Shown here piece after piece: positions 48,401 through 60,234 of a DNA stretch of 64,000 bases. The notes under the pieces are model-generated. The model had not been told where the DNA came from. It searched no databases and saw nothing but the letters and a program-made list of their open reading frames with translations. This DNA is from Torreya grandis. Lineage: Eukaryota > Streptophyta > Pinopsida > Cupressales > Taxaceae. The stretch covers positions 941,001 through 1,005,000 of the forward strand of contig JARHVA010001191.1 of the NCBI GenBank assembly GCA_037957365.1, given 5' to 3'. The position numbers were made by a program, and so were the translations under genes. Numbering within the stretch: position 1 is the first letter of the stretch; each line of letters opens with the position of its first letter.

Positions 48401-48483
48401 GTGATTTATAGATATAATATATGTACAAGCAACATGAAAATGAAACTATTTACAAGTAGAAAAAATGAATGAAATTTTGTACA
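45430..48483 (-). repeat. LTR A (3' LTR on minus strand)
   Basis: The plus-strand left edge is TGAATTGACTTTTTAAGG and the right edge is near TTTTGTACA. It is colinear with B except for a deletion of about 0.8 kb near 46466 (B equivalent about 54690-55490). It includes short internal direct repeats of GACATGTTTAAAT(A/G)TC(C/T)ACATA. Confidence 0.85.
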
Positions 48484-48499
48484 AGTAGATTAGAAGTTT

Positions 48500-49750
48500 T
48501 TATATATAAAATCTCCTTAGATGCATGATGTTCAATGGGTTCTTGATTGTGTTATCATCAAGTGAATCTAGATAGTATACTTTGGGGCTAAACTTTTCCA
48601 TGACAAAGTACGAGCTGAGCCAATTTGGTTTGAATTTTCATTTTTTCTCTTCTTTTGCATTAACATTTCCAATATTTTATTTTAAAACCAAATCACTGAC
48701 TTTAAATTCTATACAGTGAACATGGCTATTTTAGGCCTATTGCATTTATTTCTAATATGATCTAAGATGTTTTATGGCTTGGATATGTGTGTGATCCAAC
48801 TATTATAATTCATGGAGACATCTTTATCTATATTGATCATTTGTAATAATCATTTTTAGGGATACCTATAAATATGGGATTTCTAGTTCTAATGGGATAA
48901 CTACTTCTATTCTATATACTAGTGAGTAGGGAGTACTCTCATCATTGTGTGAATACTAGTGTGATAGGCCCATAGTACGTAGATGAGCTGATTTTACCAA
49001 TCATCTCCAAATTTGGTAATATTTTTTCTAAGGATACCATTAATTTTCTTGTTTGTGTCTTGTACATAACCATCACCCTATCGGTAGTACATAGTAGAGA
49101 ATGTGTGTCAGATCTTATATCTAGCACAAAATTTCTTCACTATTTTATTCTTAAAGGAAGTTCAATTATTTTCAATGATGGACATTGGAAAGCTAAACTA
49201 AGAAATAATATTGGTCATGAAAATGGCATACATCTTCTCCCTTTATATATTGTAATAGAATGGCCTCCACCCATTTTGTAAAGTATTTTGTAGTCACATT
49301 TATGAATTTTTGACCTCCTACAGATTCTAGATTTATATTACCGATTAGATCAAATCCCCATATCATGAAAAACCAAGGGGATATAATGGGTTTTAACTAT
49401 TACGAAGGGATATGGTATAATTTTCCATGGCATTAACACTTGTCACATAAGGTGGCATATTATTAACATTCTTATTCCATGGTTGGCCAATAATAACCTT
49501 GTCTAAGTAATTTGTATGACATTGCTTTAGAAGTGAAATGGACACTACATTCACTATCATGCACATATATAATGGTTAACTTAAGCTCCTTGAATATCAT
49601 ACATTAGAGTAAGTGTCCCTCAAAAAATCATTTGAATAAATCCCTATTGATAATGACATATTGTAGGTAATTTCTCTATAGTTTGTATTTACCATTCCTT
49701 ATGAAAGTGTTTAGTGTAATAAATTTACGTATAAAATTTTATATATTTGA
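48500..49750 (-). pseudogene. pol: Tat-type integrase
   Basis: Read on the minus strand: PLYPLGFS and YGDLI (start of core, about 49370), TSFKNKIVKKFCA (second Asp region, about 49170; the DNG is reduced to ENN), then TQTRKLMVSLEKILPNLEM (about 49030), corresponding to the Glu helix region with the frame shifted. The C-terminal module around 48690-48540 contains FNPNWLSPYF-like residues and ends in NPLNIMHLRRFYI followed by a stop, the typical Tat integrase tail directly before the 3' LTR. Many stops and frameshifts. Confidence 0.75.
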
Positions 49751-49984
49751 AAACCATTTAGATGTTGTTGTACTATTCATGGTGACTAAAAATATTAGAG
49801 CTATGAGTTCAACATGGGATACTGATGGAGATTGTAATCACTTGATAGTGAAGGTAGCCTGGTCATCATTGATTTCAGTGGGGATCAATGATGTTTCAGT
49901 GGACATTACATCAGCATGACAATTATCTTTATGAGGAATGTTTTTAATAGAGACATTTTCAAACTAAGCTCTTAGACATTGAAC

Positions 49985-50290
49985 CATGTTCTTTTAGGGG
50001 ATGAGATATTATTTTTTGGTTTGGAAGATATCTGTAACCTGATTGAAAACTAGTTTTAAATATTTGTAAACCTTAATTGATTTTATTTAGAGAGCTTGAG
50101 ATGCATTGAGGCCAAGGATGAGGGCCTCGTATTTTATGATATTATTTTTACATGAAAAAATTAGTCAATAAGCAAGGAGTACTATCTTCCCACGTGGCTT
50201 GATAAAAAAAATTCCTACCCTGGCACCAAATGCACATCTATAACCATCAAAGAACATTATCCATGTGTCTAGAGTGGTATTATAAGCTAT
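49985..50290 (-). pseudogene. pol: Second (additional) RNase H domain
   Basis: The minus strand from about 50290 reads WIMFFDGYRCAFGARVGIFF, then IKPRGKIVLLAY, NNIIKYEALILGLNASQAL and KVYKYLKLVFNQV. The order FDG, YEAL, D-SQLV is that of a cellular/archaeal-type RNase H, separate from the RNase H next to RT. The first Asp and the Glu are kept; the third acidic residue is Tyr. A second RNase H before integrase is known from Tat-lineage gypsy elements. Confidence 0.8.
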
Positions 50291-50299
50291 GAAGTCATC

Positions 50300-51660
50300 A
50301 AAAAACTCATCATTGATAGGATTTTTGTCTAATAATAGGCTACTATGAATTGATCTACTATTATCTATCCCTTTACTAATTTTTAAAAAATGATCTTTAG
50401 GCTAAATTCTATGAGTAACATGACCCATTTTGCAATGTATCCTGAGTGATGTAGTTTTAACATAAGAAAATTTAAAGGATTGAATTTTTTAACAACTTGT
50501 GTTTTATTTTTAATCATGTAGTGCTAGAGATTTTGAATAATGAATACAAGTCCCAAACATAGTTTTTTTTATTGATGGATAATTTGTTTATATTCAAAAA
50601 GTGTATGATTGATGTAGTACATAGATTACTCCTTATGTTGATCATCGTGTTGTGCCAACAGTGTACTGAGTCCATGATTTATCACTAAGTAATAGAGGAG
50701 AAGTGGTCTGTCAAGTGTTATTAGTACCAGTACATGTGGGTTCAACAGGATTTGTTTAATTGCATTAAATATTTCTTGACATGTGATATCCTAGTCAAAT
50801 TTTATATCATTATTAAGTAATCTATTGAATGATTGAGTCTTATCTATGAGTTATGCCATAAAATAACATATTACCTTAATCTTGCCCTATAAGGAGTGAA
50901 GTTATTTTAAGATTGTAAGAGGAGGCATGTCCATTATAGATTTGACTTTATTTGGGACAACCTAATGCCATTATGGGATATAATGAATCCCAATAGTTTA
51001 CTTGATGAAACCCCAAAGATGCATTTCTTGGGGTCTAGTTGTACATTGTAATTTTTCAATATTTTAAAATTCTATCATAAATTTACTATATGGTGTTTTC
51101 ACTCTTTTGATTTTAAAAGCAAGTCATTGACATAATCTTCAACTATCTTATGAATGAGATCATAGAATATCTAGGTTGTTGTTCATTAGTATGTTGCCCC
51201 TACATTATTTAAGCTAAAGGGCATGACTATATAGAAAAAGAGTGCCCCAAGGTGTGGTAAAAGAAATTTTTTCTTGGTCTTCCTTGATGATCTTGATTTG
51301 ATTATTACCAACAAAACCATACATGAAATAAATCATTTTATAGCCTATTATGGATTCCATTATCATATCGATGTTGGGTAGAGTAAAATCATCCTTAAGA
51401 CATGCTTTGTTTAATTCTCTAGAATTGCAATAACATTGGATTTGGCCATTAGGTTTAATAACTAGGATAATTTTAGCAACCCATTGGGGGTGAGCCACTA
51501 GTTAGAAGCCAACATCATGGAGCCATTGAATCTCATCTTTGGCTAAAAGAGATATCTTGGGATGCATTTTTTGAATTTTTTGTTTAACCAATTTTTCATT
51601 AGGATAAAGTGTAATCTTGTGTACTACAATTTAATGATCAATGTTGGGCATATCTAAATA
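50300..51660 (-). pseudogene. pol: Tat-type reverse transcriptase and first RNase H
   Basis: The minus strand runs from about 51690 (VFAWTYLDMPNIDH) through HPKISLLAKDEIQWLHDVGF. An open 94-codon piece (51498-51214) carries HPQWVAKIILVIKPNGQ, ELNKACLKDDFTLPNID and FMYGFVGNNQIKI, where the catalytic Asp of FMDGFSG is Tyr. Near 51130 the YVDD box reads YVND. The connection and RNase H start is seen as LDRPLLLYYLV, LSTLLAQHDDQ and YKQIIHQ (50735-50580). Stops are frequent outside the open piece. Confidence 0.85.
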
Positions 51661-51669
51661 GGTCCAAGC

Positions 51670-52990
51670 AAAAACTTTAGGGAATTATTTTAAAATATGT
51701 CAAATATTTATATCTTATTCGTTACATAAGGCAACAACCAATAATATGATATGAGGATAAGTATCAATTCCATAATTGAACTCAATTGTCTCTTCATTAA
51801 GTAATGTATATTGATCAATAGTGTATGGTGTTATAGGGATAATACCATCTATGTCAAGTGAAATGTTATTATAGTTATATGAGCACTCACCAAAGTATGC
51901 CTAGGTATTTTTGGAATGAGGAAACCTATTCTTATGATATAAATAAGGGAGATCCTCATATTTCCTAAATAATTATAAGAGATCCTCATTGTTATCAAAT
52001 TCATTGAAGGTAGGTAAATTCAAAGAAGTTATATCATCGATAAGATTGAGGTAAATAACTAAAAGTGTAAAAACATGATTTATTATATTATCTACCCATG
52101 GAATGGGTCTAAAAAACACTATATGTTGAGATAAACATGGTGAGAAGACTTGGAATTAGATATGTTATATATATATTTAAGTCTTTGTATGCCTTGTTGA
52201 TCATATGCCTCAATAGGATTAAGAATTACCTATTCAAGTTTTTTGAGGCCCCGTTCTATGTAACCCTTTTTAGAAATATATTAATGCAAAGGGAGAAATG
52301 AACCTATTATCATATGGTTTGGTGGTGTCTAATAGAATTACATGTGAACTCTAAAAAGTATATAGGAGGGGTTCTATAATAAAACCCATGTGAGGAATAT
52401 AATTATGTGAAGGCTCTGTATGCTGACAATATTTGATTGATTTTTGATCCATAAGGCATGTTTAAATATGGCCTTTATAGATTAAATTTAAACATGCATG
52501 TAAATTGGATGGAACTACTTGCATATCATTCATCCAAGGTTTTCCAAGAAAGATATTGTAATTGAGATCATTAGGCATGACCTGGCATGTCATACGTAGT
52601 GTTCTAGGTCCCAATATAAGATTTAGTGTGATTTAACCTAGAATTTTGAGTGGAATATTATCAAACCTTCAAATTTTCATATCAGAAGGATCCAAATCCT
52701 TAGAATGTATATTAAGAAGTCAGATAAAATAGAGATTACAAATGTTTAATCCTAATCCATTATCAACTAACATGCATTTGACACCCACCTCATTAATTCA
52801 TAATGAAATGTAGATAGGCATGTGTAGATATATGATGTGTTGAGGTGAGATATCTTCTTTTTCAAATGAAATATGTTCATCGATCCATTTTATAGTATTG
52901 ATTATGGAAGCAACATAAGTTGGCTTTTCTATGTGAGGTACTTTGGTATCATAGAGTACCACATATAAAATATATTTTTATGTGTCTAAA
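51670..52990 (-). pseudogene. pol: Tat-type protease and linker
   Basis: On the minus strand, MLVDNGLGLNICN (about 52785-52735) is the active site in the D-N-G form seen in Tat elements. The flap region and FLGKPWM-like core, here YLSWKTLDE in a shifted frame, follow near 52557-52529, then PSNLHACLNLIYKGHI. The linker to RT is acidic and includes NLPTFNEFDNNEDLL. Confidence 0.7.
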
Positions 52991-53666
52991 CATTATAGGA
53001 GGTCTAAAATTGAAATGGTGGTTGAAGAAACACTACATTGGTTGATAAAACTATAGCCATAGGTGTTGTTAACCTATCATGTTTCTAGACCACATGTGGA
53101 CATCGTAGCATGTACCATGGGGTCTACTATGAGCATAGAACTTAGTAAGGGTGGTATAATAAATAGATATGTAGGGTTGATAAGTAGGAGGGATAAGCAA
53201 GACCAATGATTTTCTCTTATGTCTAGTAGCAATGAGTAAGGAATCAAAGTGAATCAAAGAGTAAAAGCATCTAAAGGAGACTTGTTAATTTTAGGTAATG
53301 TGTTTGGTAACTTATGTAATATATCCTCTATGTGTTTAAATATTTTATTCTTAATTAAATTCCACATAAGATAAAAATAGCATATAATTCAACTGATATA
53401 AAACATCTTGTATACATGTATTTATGTGTTCTTTGAGTTCATTCTGAATTATAAGAAACAAGCATGTAAAAAAAAGTATTAACTTTGCATCAAAAAGTGA
53501 TAAACTTCTTATATCATTATTATCATGATTATACAAAAAATAAAAATAAAAAGAGATATGGATCTAGAATTTGATAAAGAGTTATAGAAGGCTTGGGAAT
53601 AGAAACCCTAAATGTAATCTAGGGTTAGGGTGTGTGCAATATTTGAAGTAAGTTAGGTTCATCAAA
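52991..53666 (-). other. Leader between LTR B and protease; gag absent
   Basis: Only about 0.65 kb separates LTR B from protease, too little for gag, and no capsid or knuckle motif is seen. The sequence next to the LTR (TTTGATGAACC on the minus strand) corresponds to TTTGGTGAAACC next to LTR C. It may be a decayed primer binding site whose tRNA I cannot name. Confidence 0.55.
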
Positions 53667-56600
53667 TGAATTAAATTTTTAGGGTTATAGAGTGTGAGAC
53701 CTAGGTTGTTAAAGGTTCTAAGTATAATAAATCATGTCATAAAATATGCAATAAATACAACAACTAACTTGTGAAAGAATAGAGATAAATTGGTATTTCT
53801 AATAATAGTAATAAATGAGATAAATTAATACTTAGATGGAAATTGCCTAAGATAAAGGATCCAGAGGCTAAAAACTAGTACAAAATCTGGTATAAGTGTT
53901 GTAAATAGATCAAAGTTTCAAAAACCCTCTTAGACATAGCACCCTACCCTAGATAGTAGTGTTTTGGTGCTAGTGTCCACTTATGGTGATAGTGTCCTCT
54001 ATGAAATAACTATTTTAAGATTCTAAGAGCACTTTTGTCTGAGTTTACCAAACCTATTCCTATGAGTACAAACACTGAATCATTGTCTATGACCTATTGT
54101 GTCTCATTTTTTATGTAAACCCTAGCCTTCTATGTGATTAGGGAATTTGAATTACCACAAGTAGTAAACATGTGGTGTTAGTTGGGTAGGCTAGACATCC
54201 TAAACACCTTGATATGATGAGATTTGTAGACATACCATTACTCTAATGAGGGATCAAGCCCATTGTATTTATCCCCACCTAAGTGTTGGTGCAAGTATAA
54301 GTGAAGCTAGTATGAATGTTAGTTTGAGTGATTTAAGTGATGATTGAGATAATAAATCTAAGTATTCTAAGCTTAGGAAGATTGTATGCAAAAGTAGGGT
54401 AGAATAAATATTAATAACCTTGATTGTGCACAACTTGTTCTGAGCTTGTTCGTGTGTATTTGCATTTGATTTTTATCTAGTAGATAAAGGGATAAAATTC
54501 ATGTATATATATTGATTTTATGTTTGTGGGTGGTTTTAAATAGGTCTAGACCAACTCAATGTGATTTAGGAATTGAAAAGATATATGTTGGAGCTCAAAA
54601 GAGGGAAAAGGACAATAGCACCCAAATAGGACAATATCATTATGGTGTGATTGTCCATTTATGGCACTAGTGCCTAATGGTAGAACTTGAGGCATTATGA
54701 GCTTAGATGCCTAAGAAAAGGTTTGAGACTAATTTTGAGATGTCTAGGGATGTGTGTGTCCCACATGAAAACTAGATAAGTGTCTAAATAGGCCCTAAGA
54801 TGGGTCTAGGGATAAGTCAGGAATGGGTGGTCTCAAGTAACACTCTCAACACTCAAGTGTAAATTTTAAATTATTACATTTACCCCCCTTTATTTTATAA
54901 ATGCAACAGATCAAAATGACTAGGATAAAGGGAAAAAAGCATAACTGGACTTATGTTTGAGGCCAAGTCTTTGAATTTGGATCTGAGTATGTGAAGCATG
55001 ATCCATTATGTGTCCTACAAATGAAACATGCATAGATCAATATTTTATTTAAGAGATAAAAATAAAAGACAAAAATGAGTAAATAGATAGGAGAGATGAA
55101 AGGAATGAATACCTCATTGGGTATGCAAACCAATGCTTAAACCTACTGACATCATATGTGTATGTAGGTAGATAGTGATTAATCAGTGAATAGATTAAAC
55201 CGAGTTGATGGATTGATTAATCCTCATGTGTGGGTGGATCAATAACTTAAATTTTCCTTGACTCCATCATTCCCACCCTTGCTTGGTGGATTATGACCTA
55301 TGAATAGCTTGGATTGGACTGATGTCTTATCCAACCTTCTTATGTAGGTGGACTAAGAACTCAAGTAGGCAATAAATCTATCATTGCAAACCCATGTGTA
55401 ATAGATACATCTATAAATTAATTTCACAATGTAACTAAATATATGTGATTATAACTAAAAGTGTATTTAATGGTTTTGTGGTCAATCAATAACTTTAGAA
55501 TTAAAATAAGCCTAGGGGCCTCCTCGGGCTCTCAGGTATGTACCTCAAGGACTATGTGGTAATGCCAACTACTATAGATGGAGTATGGAATTAATATAGT
55601 GTATTACTTGTAACATGATGTTTGGTATGTAAAAGATAGAGAATGACATGGATTTTTCCATTCCATCTGATCAACTAGTGCATACGTGAGTATATAGAAA
55701 CAATGTGTCATGCACATGCCCCCAAGTCTAATATATGAGCATATGGATTCTAGATTAAGTTGTGAAAATTTGTATCTAAGTATCTAAAAATAAAATGGGA
55801 GTGATCATGTTGTGCATGATGCCCCCAATCTAAGAAAACTAGTATGATTTTATGTAAAACTGAGCAAAAGTGAGAAAAAAATGATAATCTATAACTAAAT
55901 ATGTGCAAACTTGGATTGTAACTATTGTGCCTTTCTATCAAACCTAGATTTTTCTTATGTTATGTGCCATATCGTAGATAGTATAATTGTGGTTCTAGTG
56001 TTCTCTTTTGGCACTCATGTCCTACTGTGTTATTTTTTTGCCAACTAAGTCTGATCTCTATCTAATTATTTTCCACTATGTTTTCCTAAAATTAAGCTCT
56101 ATATTATGTGCCTATGTGCTATAAACTATACTTTAAATGCATTAAAATGGACTGATATCTACTACAAACCTCTATGAATTCCCACTCTTTTGAGGTGAGT
56201 TTTTGAACACATGAAATAACTATCCTTAAAATAAAAATCTCTACATGATATGTGTTAGCTTGAGTATATATGATATCTGCATAATAAACCAATATAATGT
56301 GTAGACATGGCATTAGAATGTAATATAATATAAGCAAAAGTTTTTAATTTATGATGCATGTTAGTTATAGATTACACAAGGTTTTCAAGATAGATATAAC
56401 AATGTGAGCATGTGTATGAACAAGTCATCTGAGTAATACACTAAGTAACTACCTAGGGGGGTGGGGCATGATGTCCATCATTACACCCAGGGAGGAAGGG
56501 CAGATGCATGAGTTCCCTCATGCCATATAAAACTAGAGTGTCTAAAAATCAAGAGACAAGTTTCATGGCCATGATTCATATATTAAAACATATATATAAC

Positions 56601-57511
56601 ACACATGAAGCATGCAAAGTAGGCCAAGGAGCCATAATACAAGGGACATGGCCACATATCACTAAATTTGAGAAATTAATACATAAAAAGGCATGTTCAA
56701 ATGTCCACATACACAAAGAGAAATCAATATTATCTTAGATCCACATGGAAGGACATATTTAAATGTCCACATACATAATCAAGAAGGCACACATAAAGAT
56801 ATGGACATATGTCCAAAGGATACATACAATGAAAGGAAGTGGCATAGATTCATAGAACAATGGCATATATAATTACCCTCAAATAGATGTATAATCATAG
56901 ATACACAATCAAGTCTAAACAAATGAATCTAGAAATGAAAGTATGCATGAACATGTGGTACAAATCTATATAAGTGGAATAATGTACATAAACTAAGTCT
57001 AGAGTAATATTAGTTGGTAATAAATTTAAGTAGTGTAGGATGATCAATATCAATATATAATAATGTTAAATCTATGATATATAGTTTATAATGATGTAAC
57101 TTTGAAATCATAACTATATATAATGTACCCCAAAATGGGCATATGTATCAAATGAGGAATTTATGTGTATATGCTTCTAATGGGTAGATAGTAGAAAATA
57201 TGGATTTATGTGGTAGATATGGGTCCTTTAAGCATATAAAAATAATTGAAAAGAATAAGTGAAGAATTTATGTGTGATAAAAGTGACTACACTAACATAG
57301 ATAACATATGTAGTACCTAAAAAGTATAATAAATGTAAACATAGAAATTCATGCAATCTATAATTTATATTTTTTGAGTAAATATTTTAAATGTTTTTTG
57401 TGTTTTTGAAATATTATATTATTATTTTTATTTTCTAGGATATAAGATACATACAAGCAACATGAAAATGAAACTATATACAAGTATCAAGAATAAAGGA
57501 AGCTGTGTACA
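53667..57511 (-). repeat. LTR B (about 3.85 kb, the most complete copy)
   Basis: Plus-strand left edge TGAATTAAATTTTTAGGG, right edge near CTGTGTACA. Shares its whole length with A (apart from the A deletion) and its first 1.19 kb with C. It serves as the 5' end of the pol unit and the 3' end of the gag unit. Confidence 0.85.
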
Positions 57512-58120
57512 AGTAGGGAAGATCATACTAAATGATGAGTCTTGCGAGAGACTCACTACCAATGTGTCCTATATCAAACAAAGTAAGAATGATTATGCAT
57601 GTTGTTTGAAAAGGTATTTGTGGTCTATGAACTGACTATGTTGAGTGATCTATAACTAATGCTACCTATGGAGTAGGGCTAGGAATCTAAGTAGCTAACT
57701 GAACTATGATATGAACTGGTGAAGTTGGCTGAATTGGAATATGAATTATAGTATTCTTAAGGAGACATCTGGTAGAATATGTTATAGTTTACATGGATGA
57801 TTTGTCTTGAGAACCCTAAGAACTCAATAACACTAATCTCAAAGTGAAAGGGGTAGAGAGGATCTATAGAATCTATAATATGTCTCTAACATAGGGGTCT
57901 CTCTAATAAGGGTCTCCATGGGAGAGTATCCATACATGATAACACTATATAAGTAGACCTCACTTTCACTAGCATATTAATTAAAATTTATGGTGTACTA
58001 ATAGAAACTATACTCAGAATTGTAACTAGTGGTTGTTATGTAACTACCTATGCGATAGGTAAAGGATACTCATATGAAATCCACTCAACTATAACCACTT
58101 GATTAACATATATATATACT
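57512..58120 (-). pseudogene. Protease-RT linker of the gag unit
   Basis: A coding-like, stop-containing frame continues from protease up to LTR B, with no RT. A small perfect hairpin GAGTCT-TGCGAG-AGACTC lies at 57537-57554. Confidence 0.5.
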
Positions 58121-58580
58121 TTAAGTATCTATGTATAATGGATAAAATGGCTTGAATTTGTTGTATCCATGGCCTACCAATAACATATCAAATGTGATTA
58201 CACTAGGTAAAACTAAGAAACCAGTGGCCATATGTGTTGGCCCAACTTGTAATGGGAGTATAATATCCACAATGGAGATTTGAACATGGCCACTAAAACC
58301 ATGAATATTTATATTATTCACATAAATTTATTGCTCTGAATAACCCAAATGTTGTATAAGTGTAATGTTACACATGTTGACATTTGATCCATTATCAACC
58401 ATGACACTCTGAATAAGATGATGATCAATGTAGGCTCGTATAAAGAGTGCATATAAATATGAATCATCTTTTGATAATATGTTACTCTAATAAAGTGATG
58501 ATATGTCTAGTTGACATTATAGAATGATATAGCCCAATGATATTATGTAGGGGGTGAGTATCCTCTATAGTACTATTATA
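58121..58580 (-). pseudogene. pol: Tat-type protease (gag unit)
   Basis: The open 66-codon piece (58321-58121) reads NIHGFSGHVQISIVDIILPL, then QVGPTHMATGFLVLPSVITF and a decayed GRPWI motif (in the neighbouring frame YVIGRPWIQQIQAI). Upstream, near 58390, an MVDNGSNVN-like active site is seen in decayed form. It duplicates the protease end also present at about 52540. Confidence 0.7.
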
Positions 58581-58599
58581 AGATGCTAGTGGTGGATAA

Positions 58600-60027
58600 G
58601 CTTGATATATATAGTGAACACTTGAAGTGCCTCCTACCTCATTAATATGTGTTTTGGAAAAGGATATAAAAATATTTTCAATTCCTTACCTTTTATTGGT
58701 TAAAATTTAGTTTTCCTTTATAGGTGTGACCACATCAATGATATTGGCCTCTATCAAGTCTTGTATCCTATGTCTCAAAGTCATGCATTTATTTGTAATA
58801 TGGCCTGGTGCCTGTGATAGTCATAGAATACATTGGAACCATATCTCTTTGGAAGAGGCCTAGTCATATCAACCTATTTTATGGGAGGGAGAGATATGAC
58901 ATTGCTTCCTAAGAGTTGTTATAAAACATGTGTCAGTGATTATGAAATATTTATGAAGACTCTCCATGGAGGAGATGATAAAACCAAACAAGGAGGTGGC
59001 TCTAAAGGTGCATTAACTATGGCATTTTAATCATTCTTGTTTTCAATAGGTTTTGCCTTGTGTGGAGTCTTATTAAAACTCTTATTAGTTGAATATGATC
59101 CAGTTATGTATTTTAGTTTACCCATAGAGAGAAGCTTGACTTCCCTTTCTTTCATGGTGTGGAATAAATCTATGAATGTTAGAAACTTATTAAATAATAT
59201 AGCCTCATGGATGATGGTAGTAAACTTTATTTTAATATGTCTTGGATATCTCTATCATTCATGGGGTTAGTCATCTTTTCTACCATAGTTTTATATCACA
59301 AGACATATTATACTATAGGCTATTTGGATTTTTGCTTAACTTGAGCCACTTGAGCATATGAAACCTTATCACTGATGTTGATTGAAAAGTGTACCAAAAA
59401 CATATCTACCAATGGATTGAATGTGGTGATGGATTGATTTGGAAGATTTTAGAACCATTGTAAGGCATAGTCCTTTAGACTATATGGTAATAAATTAGTA
59501 AGGAGGCAATCATTAGACACATAGTCCAAACATACAATGTGAAAAATGTGTATATGGTGTTTTGGGTCACCCTTACCATCATACAAAGTAAGCTTAGGTT
59601 CCACAAATACATATGAAAAAAGAGTTGTCTCTATGTGTTATGCCAAAGGTGTATGTAAATGAACATGAGAATCTAAGGCATGTGATGGTCTAGTAGTAGC
59701 TTACTAAATATGTAACACCTTGGGATGTATATCATGGATATCAAACACAAGGGATTGTATATATAGAGAGAAATAACTAGGCATAGGAGGTGTTTCTATT
59801 TTTGAAGGTTTTCAAGTTAAAATAATTTGTTGTACAAGTTGAGTTACCTCCAAAGTAGGTGTATTAATATTTTTATCTAGCAAAGTGGAAGATTGACCAT
59901 TATTTGATTTTTAAAGTTCTTCATAGACAACATTTATAAGGTCATCTTGCATATCTAAAATTTTAGAAATAAAATCTTGCAATAGTCTCTTATTAGTTTC
60001 ATCGAATCAGTTATTGAATTCTGCCAT
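58600..60027 (-). pseudogene. gag: Tat-type gag
   Basis: The minus-strand start ATG is at 60027-60025 (MAEFNN). An N-terminal coiled-coil-like helix (ETNKRLLQDFISKILDMQDD) follows. The capsid core lies at about 59640-59230: EPKLTLYDGKGDPKHHIHIF, LLPYSLKDYALQWF, NQSITTFNPLVDMFLVHFS and VSYAQVAQVKQK. These are the G-D-P, W and F-x(3)-F landmarks of plant gypsy gag. A zinc-binding C-x(n)-APGHITNKC-x-TLRHRIQDLI unit (58810-58750) has the Tat form, with the first Cys pair decayed. Several Gln-to-stop changes. Confidence 0.82.
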
Positions 60028-60234
60028 TATAGGTTGAGAAGTAGGAAAACAAGCAATTGTATATTTTAAAAATTTAAATAAATTTAATCTATGAAAGATT
60101 GTAATAATTAAATACTAAAACAAATATTATATTTTGGAACCAATATTTGAGCAGAGAAAATAAAAGTATATAAACCCTAAAAGCATCTAAGTCTAGGGTT
60201 TGGGTAGTGTTTGAATTAATTTGGTTTCACCAAA

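Noticed and set aside
49060..49281. Plus-strand 73-codon frame
   Set aside because: Shadow of the minus-strand integrase.
58833..59270. Plus-strand frames of 65 and 77 codons
   Set aside because: They lie antisense to the Tat-type gag, whose motifs are clear on the minus strand.
60215..60234. TTTGGTGAAACC (minus strand) as primer binding site next to LTR C
   Set aside because: Position is right, but I cannot assign it to a tRNA, and the copy next to LTR B differs.
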